Shown here: positions 15,254 to 24,194 of the stretch, one piece after another
Layout: the number at the start of each line of letters is the position of its first letter
Numbering within the stretch: position 1 is the first letter of the stretch
DNA from: Kutzneria viridogrisea
GTDB lineage: Bacteria > Actinomycetota > Actinomycetes > Mycobacteriales > Pseudonocardiaceae
DNA length: 64,000 nt
Direction: 5' to 3'
Assembly: GCA_014138725.1 (NCBI GenBank)
Contig: JACJID010000002.1
Span: 1,130,001 to 1,194,000, forward strand
The notes under the pieces: model-generated
What the model was told of the DNA's origin: nothing
The model's database searches: none
Seen by the model: the letters and a program-made list of their open reading frames with translations, nothing else
Translations under genes and position numbers: made by a program

Positions 15254-17221
15254 TCAGGCCGCCCTCGTCGCTCGAACCACACCCGCCACCTGGTCGGCGG
15301 ACAACTCCTCCAGCCGCAGGCCGACCCCGCCCAGCGCGGTCGCCAACCGGTTGGCCAGCCCCAGCCGGACCGGGCCCTGCTCGCAGTCCACGACCACTGC
15401 CGCCACCCCGTCGGCGGCCAGCAGCGCCGCCGCACGCATCGCGTCGTGCACCGGGTCGTGCCCTGGGGCCGCGGCCGTCGCCCTGCCGTCGGTCACCACC
15501 ACGAGCAGTGGACGGCGCCGCGGGTCACGCAGCCGTTCCACCTCGAGCACCTTGCGCGCTCGCAGCAAGCCGTCTGCCAGCGGGGTCCGCCCGCCCGTGC
15601 GGAGCCTGCGCAGACGGGCCACCGCCGCGTCCACCGAAGAGGTCGGCGGCAGCGCCACTTCCGCCGACGCGCCGCGGAAGGTCACGACACCGACCTTGTC
15701 GCGGCGCTGGTAGGCGTCCCGCAGCAGGGAGAGCACCGCTCCACTCACCGCCGACATGCGCTGCCTGGCCGCCATCGAGCCGGACGCGTCGACCGCGAAC
15801 AGCACGAGGTTGCCCTCCTTGCCCTCGCGGACCGCCAGGCGCACGTCCTCACCGCGGATGGCCAACCCGGGGCCGGTCCGCCCGCGCGCGATCTGGTGCG
15901 GTGCTGCCGCCGCCACGGTGCCAACCAGGTGCAGACCCGAGCCGTCCACCGTCGAGGAGCGCACGACTCGCCCGCTGTTGGACCTCGACCGCGAGCGCCG
16001 ACCCGGTGCGCCCTCACCGACTCCCGGTACCTGGAGCAGCCGCGCCTTGAAGCCCGGTGCCGGTGCGGCGGGCGGCTGCTCGCTCGGCGCCTTGCCCTGT
16101 TGCGGCTGCTGGGTGGGCTGCTCGCCCTCGCCCTGCTCCTCGCGCTCCGGCGGTGGGCTGCCGCCGCCGTCCCCGTCGTCGTCGGGTCCGTCCTCCGGGT
16201 CCGGCTCGAGCTGCTCCGCGGCCTGCTGCATCGCCTCCTGGAGCTGCTCCTCCTCGATCCCCGGCTCGTCGAACGGGTCACGTCGGCGCCGGTGCGGCAA
16301 CGCGAGCCGGACCGCGACCTCCACGTCCTGCTCGGTCACCGTGTCCCCGCCGCGCCACGCCGCGTTGGCCACCGCTGTGCGCGCGACGACCAGGTCGGCG
16401 CGCATCCCGTCCACCTCGAAGGCGGCACAGATCGCGGCGATGCGGCGCAGTTCCGTGTCCGGCAGCGTGACCCCGGCCAGCGCGGCGCGCGCCTTCTCGA
16501 TGCGTACGGCCAGCTCGGCGTCGGCATCCGCCCAGTTCGCCGCGAACCCGTCCTGGTCGGCCTCGTAGGCCAGCCTGCGGCGGATCACCTCGGTTCTGGT
16601 CGACACGTCCCGGGCCGCCGCGACCTGCACGGTCAGCCCGAAGCGGTCGAGCAGCTGCGGCCGGAGCTCGCCCTCCTCGGGGTTCATCGTGCCGACGAGC
16701 AGGAAGGAGGCAGCGTGCGAAACGGAGACGCCTTCACGTTCCACGTGGGCGCGTCCCATGGCGGCGGCGTCGAGCAGGAGGTCCACCAGGTGGTCGTGCA
16801 GCAGGTTGACCTCGTCCACGTAGAGCACTCCACGGTGCGCCGCCGCGAGCAGGCCCGGCTGGTAGGCGCGCACGCCCTCGGTGAGCGCGCGCTCCAGGTC
16901 CAGCGAACCGACGAGCCGGTCCTCGGTCGCACCGACCGGCAACTCCACCAGGCTCGCGGGCCTGCGCCGCGTCGCAACCCCGTGGGGTGCGTCCGGACAG
17001 GCCGGGTCCTGTGCGGCCGGGTCGCAGGCGAAGCGGCAGTCCGCGACGACCTCCAGCTCCGGCAGCAGCGCCGCGAGCGCGCGCACGATCGTCGACTTCG
17101 CGGTGCCCTTCTCACCTCGGACCAGCACACCGCCGATCGCGGGGTGCACGGCGTTGAGCAGCAGCGCGAGCCGCAGGTCCTCGTGCCCGACCACTGCGGA
17201 GAACGGGAAGCGGGCCGTCAT
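15254..17221 (-). CDS. fused ChlI-ChlD type chelatase ATPase (putative cobaltochelatase subunit)
   Basis: A 655-residue protein joining two chelatase subunits. N-terminal AAA+ (ChlI): [21 protein letters not shown], Walker [11 protein letters not shown], Walker [12 protein letters not shown] and sensor [22 protein letters not shown] central acidic, Pro/Gln-rich linker (about residues 340-420) leads to a C-terminal von Willebrand A domain with the MIDAS motif [16 protein letters not shown] (about 476). In actinobacteria this fusion is thought to drive cobalt insertion together with CobN, replacing CobS/CobT. It heads the cob operon behind a cobalamin riboswitch. GGAGGTGGGGGC precedes ATG 17221. 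Confidence 0.9.
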   Translation of the reverse strand: MTARFPFSAVVGHEDLRLALLLNAVHPAIGGVLVRGEKGTAKSTIVRALAALLPELEVVADCRFACDPAAQDPACPDAPHGVATRRRPASLVELPVGATEDRLVGSLDLERALTEGVRAYQPGLLAAAHRGVLYVDEVNLLHDHLVDLLLDAAAMGRAHVEREGVSVSHAASFLLVGTMNPEEGELRPQLLDRFGLTVQVAAARDVSTRTEVIRRRLAYEADQDGFAANWADADAELAVRIEKARAALAGVTLPDTELRRIAAICAAFEVDGMRADLVVARTAVANAAWRGGDTVTEQDVEVAVRLALPHRRRRDPFDEPGIEEEQLQEAMQQAAEQLEPDPEDGPDDDGDGGGSPPPEREEQGEGEQPTQQPQQGKAPSEQPPAAPAPGFKARLLQVPGVGEGAPGRRSRSRSNSGRVVRSSTVDGSGLHLVGTVAAAAPHQIARGRTGPGLAIRGEDVRLAVREGKEGNLVLFAVDASGSMAARQRMSAVSGAVLSLLRDAYQRRDKVGVVTFRGASAEVALPPTSSVDAAVARLRRLRTGGRTPLADGLLRARKVLEVERLRDPRRRPLLVVVTDGRATAAAPGHDPVHDAMRAAALLAADGVAAVVVDCEQGPVRLGLANRLATALGGVGLRLEELSADQVAGVVRATRAA

Positions 17222-17264
17222 GCCCCCACCTCCGCGGCGGTCGATTGGTCGCCGGTGATGCGCA

Positions 17265-17400
17265 CTGGGTTCCTTCCTCGGGTGTCCACGCCCAGGTCGG
17301 GGGCCGAGGGGCCGAGTTCCTGACTCCCGGGTGGGTAACCCGGTCACAGTGGCGGGACCGTCCCGGACTCGCACCGGGTTCCTCGCACGCACCTCGCTGT
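17265..17400 (-). promoter_or_regulatory. cobalamin (adenosylcobalamin) riboswitch of the cob operon
   Basis: On the minus strand the order of conserved elements fits a cobalamin riboswitch: GAGGAACCCGGTGCGAGTCC, then GGGACGGTCCCGCCACTGTGA (the highly conserved core; the + strand TCACAGTGG is at 17344-17352), then a B12-box-like GTCAGGAACTCGG (about 17312-17325). It precedes chlID by about 45 bases. A short hairpin and the GGAGGTG ribosome site follow, so control of translation initiation by coenzyme B12 is likely. Boundaries are approximate. Confidence 0.9.
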
Positions 17401-17449
17401 CTGATCAGGCGGCATCGTCGCATCCGGCAGGCGCACCGACCAAGCGTGC

Positions 17450-17492
17450 GCAGGGGGCGTACCCGGCGCCGAACACCGGGTACGCCCCCTGC
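17450..17492 (-). terminator. strong hairpin terminator between the lipase gene and the cobalamin riboswitch
   Basis: GCAGGGGGCGTACCCGG (17450-17466) and CCGGGTACGCCCCCTGC (17476-17492) form a perfect 17-bp stem with a 9-base loop. It lies just after the lipase stop and before the riboswitch leader, insulating the cob operon from upstream transcription. Confidence 0.85.
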
Positions 17493-17508
17493 ACGTGCGC
17501 TGGAGCGC

Positions 17509-18522
17509 TCAGCCCTGGCCGAGCGACCTGGCCAGCTGCGTGAGCGTGTTCACATCGTTGACCTGCGGCTGGCGCTGCCCCGCCGCCGCGCGCACCGCCT
17601 GCTCCGCGCGTGCCCTGCTCGGCTGCTGACCGGTGAGCAGGTCGGCGATGATCGCGGCCTCGGCCACCATGCCCGCCTTGAGCGGGTGGTACGGGAAGGC
17701 CGCGAACAGGTTGAACGACTTGCCCTGGACCCACGCGGCGCCGTCGCCCGCACAGGCGTCGTGCCCCAGCGAGGGCCCGTAGGTGTCGACGTACGTCCCG
17801 CCACCAGCCTTGGCCGCGTTGGCCACCGCCGTGTTCAGCGCGCGCTCGATCGAGTCGAGGTAGCGGTAGTCGCCGTCGGCCATGGGCAGGATGTCCGGGC
17901 AGTAGCCGGTCGGCGGCACGATGCGCGGGTAGCCGATGAGAAGAACCTTCGCCTTCGGCGCGAGCTTGCGGGTCTGCCTGACCACCTCGGTGATGTTCTG
18001 CTCGGTCTTGGCGATGCTGGCCAGCAGGGTGTCCACCCCGTTGACGGTGAAGTGGCGCTGGCAGGGTGCGCCCACCGGGTCGGAGTCACGCAGGGTGGGG
18101 CAGGTGTTCACCACGCTGCCGAACACGCCGTAGTCGTTGCCGCCGATGCCGATCGTCACCAGGTCGGTGTCCTTGTTCAACGCGGCGAACTGCGGCGAGT
18201 TGGTGCCGAACAGCGGCACGCTCTGCGACTTGGTCATGTTGGTGGTGTCCGCCCCACCACAGCTGACGTCGGTGAAGTCCCCGATGCCCAGGCGGGAGGC
18301 CACCCAGGACGGGTAGTTGTTGGTCGACCGCGCGCAGCCGATCGGGCTGAGCCGCATCCACGGGATGAACGGCCCCGAGGTGTACGAGTCACCCAGTGCC
18401 ACGTAGTGGTCGTAGCGAGGTGGTGCTGCCGCCGAAGCGGTGCCAACACCCATCGAGAGCAGTGAGACGACGGCGAGGACTGCGGAGACCAGCGCGCGGC
18501 GCGCGCCCACCCCATGGGTCAT
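17509..18522 (-). CDS. secreted SGNH/GDSL lipase or esterase
   Basis: A 337-residue exported hydrolase. A signal peptide (about 1-32, RRALVSAVLAVVSLLSMGVG then AxA sites) precedes the SGNH blocks: ALGDSYTSG with catalytic Ser46, SCGGADTTN (block II Gly), GIGGNDYG (block III Asn) and FPYHPLKAG (block V His). Several cysteines are placed like those in Streptomyces extracellular lipases of this family, where they form disulphides. The last ~60 residues are Gln/Ala/Arg-rich without a recognised domain. It acts outside the cell on lipid esters. A strong terminator follows. Confidence 0.9.
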   Translation of the reverse strand: MTHGVGARRALVSAVLAVVSLLSMGVGTASAAAPPRYDHYVALGDSYTSGPFIPWMRLSPIGCARSTNNYPSWVASRLGIGDFTDVSCGGADTTNMTKSQSVPLFGTNSPQFAALNKDTDLVTIGIGGNDYGVFGSVVNTCPTLRDSDPVGAPCQRHFTVNGVDTLLASIAKTEQNITEVVRQTRKLAPKAKVLLIGYPRIVPPTGYCPDILPMADGDYRYLDSIERALNTAVANAAKAGGGTYVDTYGPSLGHDACAGDGAAWVQGKSFNLFAAFPYHPLKAGMVAEAAIIADLLTGQQPSRARAEQAVRAAAGQRQPQVNDVNTLTQLARSLGQG

Positions 18523-18625
18523 CGGATTCCTCCACGCTGAGGCGATACCAGCGAGCCAGTGTGGTCAGCACCACCCCACGGAGGCAAGACAGTTGTGAAT
18601 AACTTTCACCTAATTGGGGACGGCT

Positions 18626-19861
18626 TCAGGCCCTGACCCGCACCTCAAGCGGTGCGCGGAACGACAGCAGCCCCAACATGGGCGGCTCCTCGTCGAGTAG
18701 CTCCACCTCGGGCAGTCGAGCCGTCACGGCACGCAACACCTCGGCGGCCTCCATCCGCGCCAGGCCCGCCCCGAGGCAGAAGTGGCGGCCGTACCCGAAC
18801 GCGAGGTGGCGCCGCGCCTGCGCCCTGCCCGGGCAGAAGCTCTCAGGCTCGTCTACGACCTCGGGATCGGACCCCGTACCGGCCAGCATCAGCAGCACGT
18901 GCGCACCCGCTGGCAGTTCGGTGGCACCGAGTGTCACGGGCTTGCTGGTGATCCGGCGCCAGGTCACCACGGGCGGCTCGCGCCTGAGCACCTCCTCGAC
19001 GAAGTGCTCCACCAGTCCCGGCTCGCCCTCGTGCATCCGCCGCCACAACTGCGGCTCACCCGCCGCGCGGCGCAGCATCGTCGCCAGGAGCTGAGTCGTC
19101 GTCTCCTGGCCCGCGATCAGCAGGAAGTAGCAGACCGCCACCGCTTCCTTCCTGGTGAGCGGGCGGTCACCAGGCGCCCGGTGCCTGACCAGTGCCGAGA
19201 ACAGGTCCTCACCCTCGCCCGCGACGGCCAACCGATCACCGAGCCACTGGTGGAAGGCGCCCGCGTCGGCCGCGATCCGCAGTTGGCGGTCATGGTCGGG
19301 ATTGCCCCAGAACAGCTCCAGCGAGGAGTGGCACCACGCCTTGAACACGGGCATGTCCACCTGGCCGACGCCGAGCATGTGCAGCAGCACCAGAGCTGGC
19401 ACATCGTATGCAATGTGCAATGCCAGGTCGCACCGTCCGCTCACCTGCCTGAGCCGGTCCGCCACCAGCTCGCGCACCAAGGGCACCGCGGCCTCGACCC
19501 GGGCCTGCGTGAAGTACTGCCCGACCAACCTGCGCAGACCGGCATGCGAGTCCGTGCCGTTGTTGGCCAGCGTGGGGGGCAACCCGAACCTGGCCCTGGC
19601 CAGCACCCGCTTGGCCTCGCCGGAGAGCGGGGTGATCGCGGTGAGCGCGTTGTCGGGGTGGAACGACTCGGTGTCCAGCAGCGCGGCCCGGACGTCCGCG
19701 TACCGGCTCACCAACCAGAGCCCGGTCCGCGCGTCGTGGTGAACCGGACTGTCCTCGCGCAACGCACGCAGCACCGGGTGAGGATCGGCGACGAACTCGG
19801 GCGCGAACAGGTCGAGCCCCGCGACCGTTGTCGCAGCTCTCAGTCCTTCGGTGACCGGCAC
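18626..19861 (-). CDS. cytochrome P450, divergent from bioF
   Basis: A 411-residue soluble bacterial P450. Visible are the I-helix oxygen-binding motif IAGQETTTQLL, the ExxR motif in EEVLRREPPV, and the haem loop FGYGRHFCLGAGLAR with axial Cys at about 360. It starts only 36 bases from bioF on the opposite strand. In Bacillus a P450 (BioI, CYP107H1) makes pimelate precursor for biotin, so a biotin role is conceivable, but the sequence alone does not show it. GTG start with a weak ribosome site. No ferredoxin gene lies nearby. Confidence 0.9.
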   Translation of the reverse strand: MPVTEGLRAATTVAGLDLFAPEFVADPHPVLRALREDSPVHHDARTGLWLVSRYADVRAALLDTESFHPDNALTAITPLSGEAKRVLARARFGLPPTLANNGTDSHAGLRRLVGQYFTQARVEAAVPLVRELVADRLRQVSGRCDLALHIAYDVPALVLLHMLGVGQVDMPVFKAWCHSSLELFWGNPDHDRQLRIAADAGAFHQWLGDRLAVAGEGEDLFSALVRHRAPGDRPLTRKEAVAVCYFLLIAGQETTTQLLATMLRRAAGEPQLWRRMHEGEPGLVEHFVEEVLRREPPVVTWRRITSKPVTLGATELPAGAHVLLMLAGTGSDPEVVDEPESFCPGRAQARRHLAFGYGRHFCLGAGLARMEAAEVLRAVTARLPEVELLDEEPPMLGLLSFRAPLEVRVRA

Positions 19862-19897
19862 CAGGGTGACGTTAGTAGCGATGCGAGACTGGGCGGC

Positions 19898-21085
19898 GTG
19901 ACCTCCAGCACGCTACCGAGTGGAACAGCTGTCCAGGCGGAATCCCCCGAGCAGGTCTTCGACTGGATCGACGTGCGGGCGCAAGCCCGGGGCCGCGCCG
20001 GACTCACCCGCCAGGTGCGCCCGCGACCGGCCGGCTCCGACGCGCTCGACCTGGCCAGCAACGACTACCTCGGCCTGACCCGGGACAAGCGCGTGGCCGG
20101 GGCTGCCGCGGCTGCGTCGTTGAGGTGGGGAGCGGGTTCCACCGGCTCGCGCCTGGTCACCGGCTCCACCGAACTGCACACCGAACTCGAGCTGGAGCTC
20201 GCCTCGTTCTGCGGTGCGCAGGCCGCGCTGGTGTTCTCCTCCGGGTACATGGCCAACCTCGCCGCCGTGGCCGCACTCACCGGACCCGGCACCGCGATCG
20301 TGGCCGACCAACTGATCCACGCCTCGCTCATCGACGGCACCCGGTTGTCCAAGGCCGACGTCGCCGTCGTGGCGCACTGCGATCCCGAGGCGGTGCGGCA
20401 CGCGCTCGCGACTCGCAAGAAGCAGCGCGCACTGGTCGTCACCGACTCGGTGTTCTCCGTCGACGGCGATCTCGCCCCGCTCGCCGCCTACGCCGAAGCC
20501 TGCGGCAAACACGGCGCCGCCTTGGTCGTCGACGACGCCCACGGACTCGGCGTCGTGGGCGAGGGCGGCCGCGGTGCGGTGCACGAGGCCGGGCTGGCCG
20601 GGGCGCCCAACGTCGTCACCACCATCACGCTGTCGAAGTCGCTCGGCGCCCAGGGCGGCGCGATCCTCGGACCTCGACGGGTCATCAAGCACCTGGTGGA
20701 CACCGCGCGGAGCTTCATCTTCGACACGGGTCTGGCGCCCGGCAGTGCCGCCGCGGCCTTGACAGCACTGCGTGTCATCAAGGAGGAACCGAGCCTCCCG
20801 GAACGTGCCAGGAACAACGCCCTCGAACTGGCCAACCGACTGCGTGCCGCCGGGCTCACCGCCAGCGAGCCGACCGCCGCCGTCGTGTCCGTCCGCGCAC
20901 CCTCGCCGGACGCGGCCGTCGCGTGGTCGAGCGACTGCCGCAAGGAAGGGGTCCTGGTGGGCTGCTTCCGCCCGCCGTCGACCCCGGACCAGATCTCCCG
21001 GCTCCGGTTGACCGCACGCGCAGACCTCACCGAGTCCGACCTGGACCGTGCCGTCGAGGTCATCACGCGCACCGCACCGCGTTAG
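19898..21085 (+). CDS. bioF: 8-amino-7-oxononanoate synthase (BioF-like alpha-oxoamine synthase)
   Basis: A 395-residue PLP enzyme of the alpha-oxoamine synthase group. Evidence: LDLASNDYLGLTRD, WGAGSTGSRLVTGST, FSSGYMANLAAVAAL, DDAHGLGVVGEGGRG (PLP-binding Asp/His) and TITLSKSLGAQGG with the Schiff-base Lys at about 247. BioF condenses pimeloyl-ACP/CoA with alanine in biotin synthesis. The rest of the biotin genes are not here, so a related Kbl/HemA-type activity is not excluded, although the glycine-rich pattern and length fit BioF best. GTG start. The end overlaps the convergent dehydratase gene by 4 bases. Confidence 0.85.
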   Translation: MTSSTLPSGTAVQAESPEQVFDWIDVRAQARGRAGLTRQVRPRPAGSDALDLASNDYLGLTRDKRVAGAAAAASLRWGAGSTGSRLVTGSTELHTELELELASFCGAQAALVFSSGYMANLAAVAALTGPGTAIVADQLIHASLIDGTRLSKADVAVVAHCDPEAVRHALATRKKQRALVVTDSVFSVDGDLAPLAAYAEACGKHGAALVVDDAHGLGVVGEGGRGAVHEAGLAGAPNVVTTITLSKSLGAQGGAILGPRRVIKHLVDTARSFIFDTGLAPGSAAAALTALRVIKEEPSLPERARNNALELANRLRAAGLTASEPTAAVVSVRAPSPDAAVAWSSDCRKEGVLVGCFRPPSTPDQISRLRLTARADLTESDLDRAVEVITRTAPR

Positions 21086-22020
21086 GCCGCCAAGCGCACC
21101 AGACCTGGACTCACGTTGCTGCCGGTGAGGACGGTCGCGATCCGTCCCGCCGGCAAGTCGTGCTCGGCGATCGCGGCCAGCCCGGCCGCCCCCGAAGGTT
21201 CGAGCACCAACCCGAGCGTGTCGGCTGCCAACCGCATCGCGTCGACCAGAGCTGAATCGGGTACGGCGACCACCTCGTCGACGACCTCGCGCATCCACCG
21301 CACCGCGTTGGGCACAGGTACCCGGACCGCGATGCCGTCCGCGATCGTGTCGACACTCGTTGTGGGCTCGACGCGGCCGGTGCGCCACGCCTCCAGCATC
21401 GCCACGGCACCCCTGGCACACACCCCCACGACCTTGGTCGACGGGGAGCGCTCCTTGAGCAACCGGCCGACGCCCGTGATCAGCGCCCCGTTGCCCACCG
21501 GCAGGACAACAGCGTCCAGTTCTGTGGCCGCCAGCAGTTCGAGCCCGATCGTGCCCGCCCCCTCCGCGACGGCCGGTTCGTGGCCGTCCTCGACGAAGAC
21601 CCAGCTCGGATCCTGCCGGGACAGCTCGCGCGCGGCATCCTTGGCCACGTCGAAGTCCGCGCCGACCTGCACGATCTCAGCGCCCAAGGTCTGCATCCTG
21701 GCGACCTTCGCCGGGTTGGCACTCAGTGCCGTGTACACCCGTACCTGCACACCGCGGCGCCGACCGGCGTAAGCCATCGCCTGGCCGAAGTTGCCCGCGG
21801 AGGCGCACACCACGCGCTGCCCGGCCGCCAACCCGCTGACGAAGTAGTCGGCGCCGCGTCCCTTGAACGAGCGGATCGGGTTCACCGTCTCGACCTTGAC
21901 CAGCACCTCGCGCCCCAGCGCGGCGGAGAGCTGGTCGTCACTGACCAGCGGGCTGCGCAGGAACACCGGGTCGATCACGTCAACAGCTCGTTCGATACGG
22001 GACACCGCGATCTCCGCCAT
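21082..22020 (-). CDS. PLP-dependent threonine/serine dehydratase-like enzyme
   Basis: A 312-residue fold-type II PLP enzyme. SFKGRGAD carries the PLP lysine, SAGNFGQAMAYAGRRRG is the Asn-loop, PVGNGALITGVG the phosphate-binding glycine loop, and EPSGAAGLAAI with LTGSNVS closes the family pattern. Members deaminate threonine or serine; some are racemases. It lacks the C-terminal ACT/regulatory domain of biosynthetic IlvA, so a catabolic role is likelier. A GntR-type regulator is divergent with 17 bases between starts and a palindrome in that gap, suggesting direct control. Confidence 0.85.
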   Translation of the reverse strand: MAEIAVSRIERAVDVIDPVFLRSPLVSDDQLSAALGREVLVKVETVNPIRSFKGRGADYFVSGLAAGQRVVCASAGNFGQAMAYAGRRRGVQVRVYTALSANPAKVARMQTLGAEIVQVGADFDVAKDAARELSRQDPSWVFVEDGHEPAVAEGAGTIGLELLAATELDAVVLPVGNGALITGVGRLLKERSPSTKVVGVCARGAVAMLEAWRTGRVEPTTSVDTIADGIAVRVPVPNAVRWMREVVDEVVAVPDSALVDAMRLAADTLGLVLEPSGAAGLAAIAEHDLPAGRIATVLTGSNVSPGLVRLAA

Positions 22021-22027
22021 AATGTCT

Positions 22028-22039
22028 ATCGTATACGAT
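22028..22039. promoter_or_regulatory. 12-bp perfect palindrome, likely GntR operator
   Basis: ATCGTATACGAT lies in the 17-base gap between the dehydratase and the GntR regulator and touches the regulator's start codon. GntR/FCD regulators commonly bind short palindromes at their own divergent promoter. The same stretch could double as a -10 element (TATACGAT). Confidence 0.6.
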
Positions 22040-22688
22040 GAACAACATGACGGGTCCCATCACTCGGCCAGAGCCCCTGCGTGAGGCGGTCTACAGCCGG
22101 ATCGTCGCGTTGATCGCCGGCGGCGAGCTCGCTCCAGGCAAGGCCGTGACCGAGGCGTCCCTGGCCAAGGAACTCGCCGTGTCGCGCACGCCGGTCCGCG
22201 AAGCCCTGTTGCGCCTGGAGGCGGACGGTGTGCTCAGGTCGGCACTGGCCAAGGGATTCGTCGTCAAGCCGTTGCTGCACCGGGAGGCCGCCGAGCTCTA
22301 TCCGATCCTCGCGACTCTCGAGGGGCTCGCGCTGACCACCTCCTCGCCGGGCCAGTTCGACCTCGTCCAGCTGCGCGAACTGGCAGACCAGATCACCGAG
22401 GAACAGGAACCGGTACACCGCTGGCAGGCCGATACCCGGTTCCATGAGCAGCTCGTCGCCAGCTCGGGCAACACCAGCCTGATCGAGCTTGTCGCCAAGC
22501 TGCGCACGAACCTGTCGCGCTACGAGCTGGAGTACATGCGCCGCGTCGGCAGTCGCGAGGACGCCGACCAGCAGCACCGCGAGGTCCTGGACGCGATCGA
22601 GGACGGAGACATGGCCAGGGCGGCTCACTCGCTCGTGCGGCACTGGCAGGTCGGCATGGGGACCGTCCTCGCCTGGCTCAAGGACTGA
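22038..22688 (+). CDS. GntR-family transcriptional regulator (FCD-type effector domain)
   Basis: A 216-residue regulator. The N-terminal winged helix-turn-helix is clear (REAVYSRIVALIAGGELAPG, then ELAVSRTPVREALLRLEADG). The remainder is alpha-helical with RFHEQLVASSGN and the late DQQHREVLDAIEDGDMARA, matching the FCD (FadR C-terminal) ligand domain. It probably controls the divergent dehydratase through the palindrome at 22028-22039. ATG 22038 is the furthest start; ATG 22047 (MTGPITRP) is equally possible and would leave the palindrome fully upstream. It overlaps the convergent acetyltransferase gene by 11 bases. Confidence 0.88.
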   Translation: MNNMTGPITRPEPLREAVYSRIVALIAGGELAPGKAVTEASLAKELAVSRTPVREALLRLEADGVLRSALAKGFVVKPLLHREAAELYPILATLEGLALTTSSPGQFDLVQLRELADQITEEQEPVHRWQADTRFHEQLVASSGNTSLIELVAKLRTNLSRYELEYMRRVGSREDADQQHREVLDAIEDGDMARAAHSLVRHWQVGMGTVLAWLKD

Positions 22689-23136
22689 GCACAGCAGCGC
22701 GGCGCATGGTGATGTGCGGGATGCCGTCCTCCAGGAACTCGTCGCCTTCGGGCACGAACCCGTGCGAGGCGTAGAAGCCCGCCACCTGGGTCTGCGCATC
22801 CAGCACGCACTGGGCCGAGCCGACCTCGGCCAGGGCCGCTTCCATCAGACGGCCGGACAATCCGTTGCCGCGCGCATCCGCAGCTGTGCAGACCCTGCCG
22901 ATCCGGAACGAGTTCTCGGCGTCCTCGAGCAGTCGCAGGGTGGCCAGGACCCGACCCTCGACCTCCAGCCAGAAATGCCTGGTGGCCGGTTCAAGATCGC
23001 GCCCGTCGAGCTCCGGGTAGGGGCATGCCTGCTCGACGACGAACACATCGACCCGGAGTCGCAACAGGTCGTAGAGCTGGCTGGCGGTCAGGTCAGCAGC
23101 CCACTCACGGCGCAAGGTGGCGTGGAAGGTCACCAC
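22678..23136 (-). CDS. GNAT-family N-acetyltransferase, ElaA-like
   Basis: A 152-residue acetyltransferase. LYDLLRLRVDVFVVEQ, then YPELDGRDLEPATRHFWL, the acetyl-CoA region IGRVCTAADARGNGLSGRLM, AQTQVAGFYASHGFV and EDGIPHITMRR match the ElaA subgroup, which is named after an E. coli protein of unknown substrate. It is convergent with the GntR gene and shares 11 bases with it. Single gene, no obvious partner. Confidence 0.87.
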   Translation of the reverse strand: MVTFHATLRREWAADLTASQLYDLLRLRVDVFVVEQACPYPELDGRDLEPATRHFWLEVEGRVLATLRLLEDAENSFRIGRVCTAADARGNGLSGRLMEAALAEVGSAQCVLDAQTQVAGFYASHGFVPEGDEFLEDGIPHITMRRAAVLSP

Positions 23137-23145
23137 GCCTGAATA

Positions 23146-23988
23146 TCACGACCGCAACTGGGCGACGACTTCGGCGCTGTACTGGCTCAACCGCGTGTAG
23201 AACCCGGGCTTGCCCGCGCGGGCGCACCCATCACCCCAAGACACGATGCCGACCAGCCGCCCGTCGACCACCATCGGTCCACCGGAGTCACCGGCGCACG
23301 CATCGCGACCGCCCTCGGGATACCCGGCGCACACCATCGACCCGGCTGCGAACTCGGCCGCGTCGCGCGAGCACTCGGCGTCGGCCATCACCGGCACGAC
23401 CACGGACTGCAGCGTGGGCGAGGCTGGCTCGTTCTCACCGGTGCGGCCCCACCCCAGCACGGTCGCCTTGGTGCCCGCGGCGTAGGACCGCTGGTCACCA
23501 GCCGCGACGAGGGGCAGCGTGCGGTACAGCAGCGGACGGGTCAGCGTGAGCACGGCGACGTCGGCGCCGCTGCTCACATCGCGGAACGCCGGGTCGTACC
23601 AGACCGAACTGACACGCGCGTCGACACCGTCCGCCCCGCGGAGGTCGGTGCGACCGGCAACCACGCGCAGCGAGCCAGGGCGCTTCTTCATGAGGCCCCC
23701 GGTCGCGCTCTGCTGCGTGACGCAGTGCGCCGCCGTGACCACCTTGTTCGACTGCACCAGGGTGCCGCCGCAGAAAAACTCGCCTGAGTCGGTGGTGAGC
23801 GCGACGACCCACGGGCTCGTGGTCGTACTGGCCTCGTTGCCGCCGACGATCCGCGGCTGCGCGTCAGCGGACTGCGACACGCCCGCGACCACGCCGCCCG
23901 CGCAGAGCAGCAGTGCCCCCAGCGCCAGCACGGAGCGTCGGACAACGACCGAGGACCTGCGCGCGGCAGAAGAAGTCGAGGAAGGCAC
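23146..23988 (-). CDS. secreted trypsin-like serine protease
   Basis: A 280-residue chymotrypsin-fold (S1) protease. The signal segment spans about residues 14-43; the mature N-terminus after Arg46 would be IVGG, as in activated trypsins. Catalytic His in VTAAHC, Asp in GADVAVLTL and Ser in [10 protein letters not shown] are present. Asp six residues before the Ser (RDACAGDS) predicts Arg/Lys specificity. GTG 23988 was chosen for the AGGAGA upstream. First of three related proteases within 3.5 kb, all on the minus strand but separated by other genes. It probably acts outside the cell. Confidence 0.92.
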   Translation of the reverse strand: MPSSTSSAARRSSVVVRRSVLALGALLLCAGGVVAGVSQSADAQPRIVGGNEASTTTSPWVVALTTDSGEFFCGGTLVQSNKVVTAAHCVTQQSATGGLMKKRPGSLRVVAGRTDLRGADGVDARVSSVWYDPAFRDVSSGADVAVLTLTRPLLYRTLPLVAAGDQRSYAAGTKATVLGWGRTGENEPASPTLQSVVVPVMADAECSRDAAEFAAGSMVCAGYPEGGRDACAGDSGGPMVVDGRLVGIVSWGDGCARAGKPGFYTRLSQYSAEVVAQLRS

Positions 23989-24194
23989 AGCCAGCTCTCC
24001 TGAGGGACAACGGTGGAGACCACGAACCGTAACCGATCGACAGCACCGTGTCCGCTGGCGCACAGATCACACACCCGATCGTGTCAAAACCGAAGATCTT
24101 CCCGTTATGATCGCATCAAAGCGAAAGAAAGCTCGCCTGACCGGCGAGAAGCGGGCGTTTATTCGGCGACGCCCCGGTTGGATCGGAGCACCTC

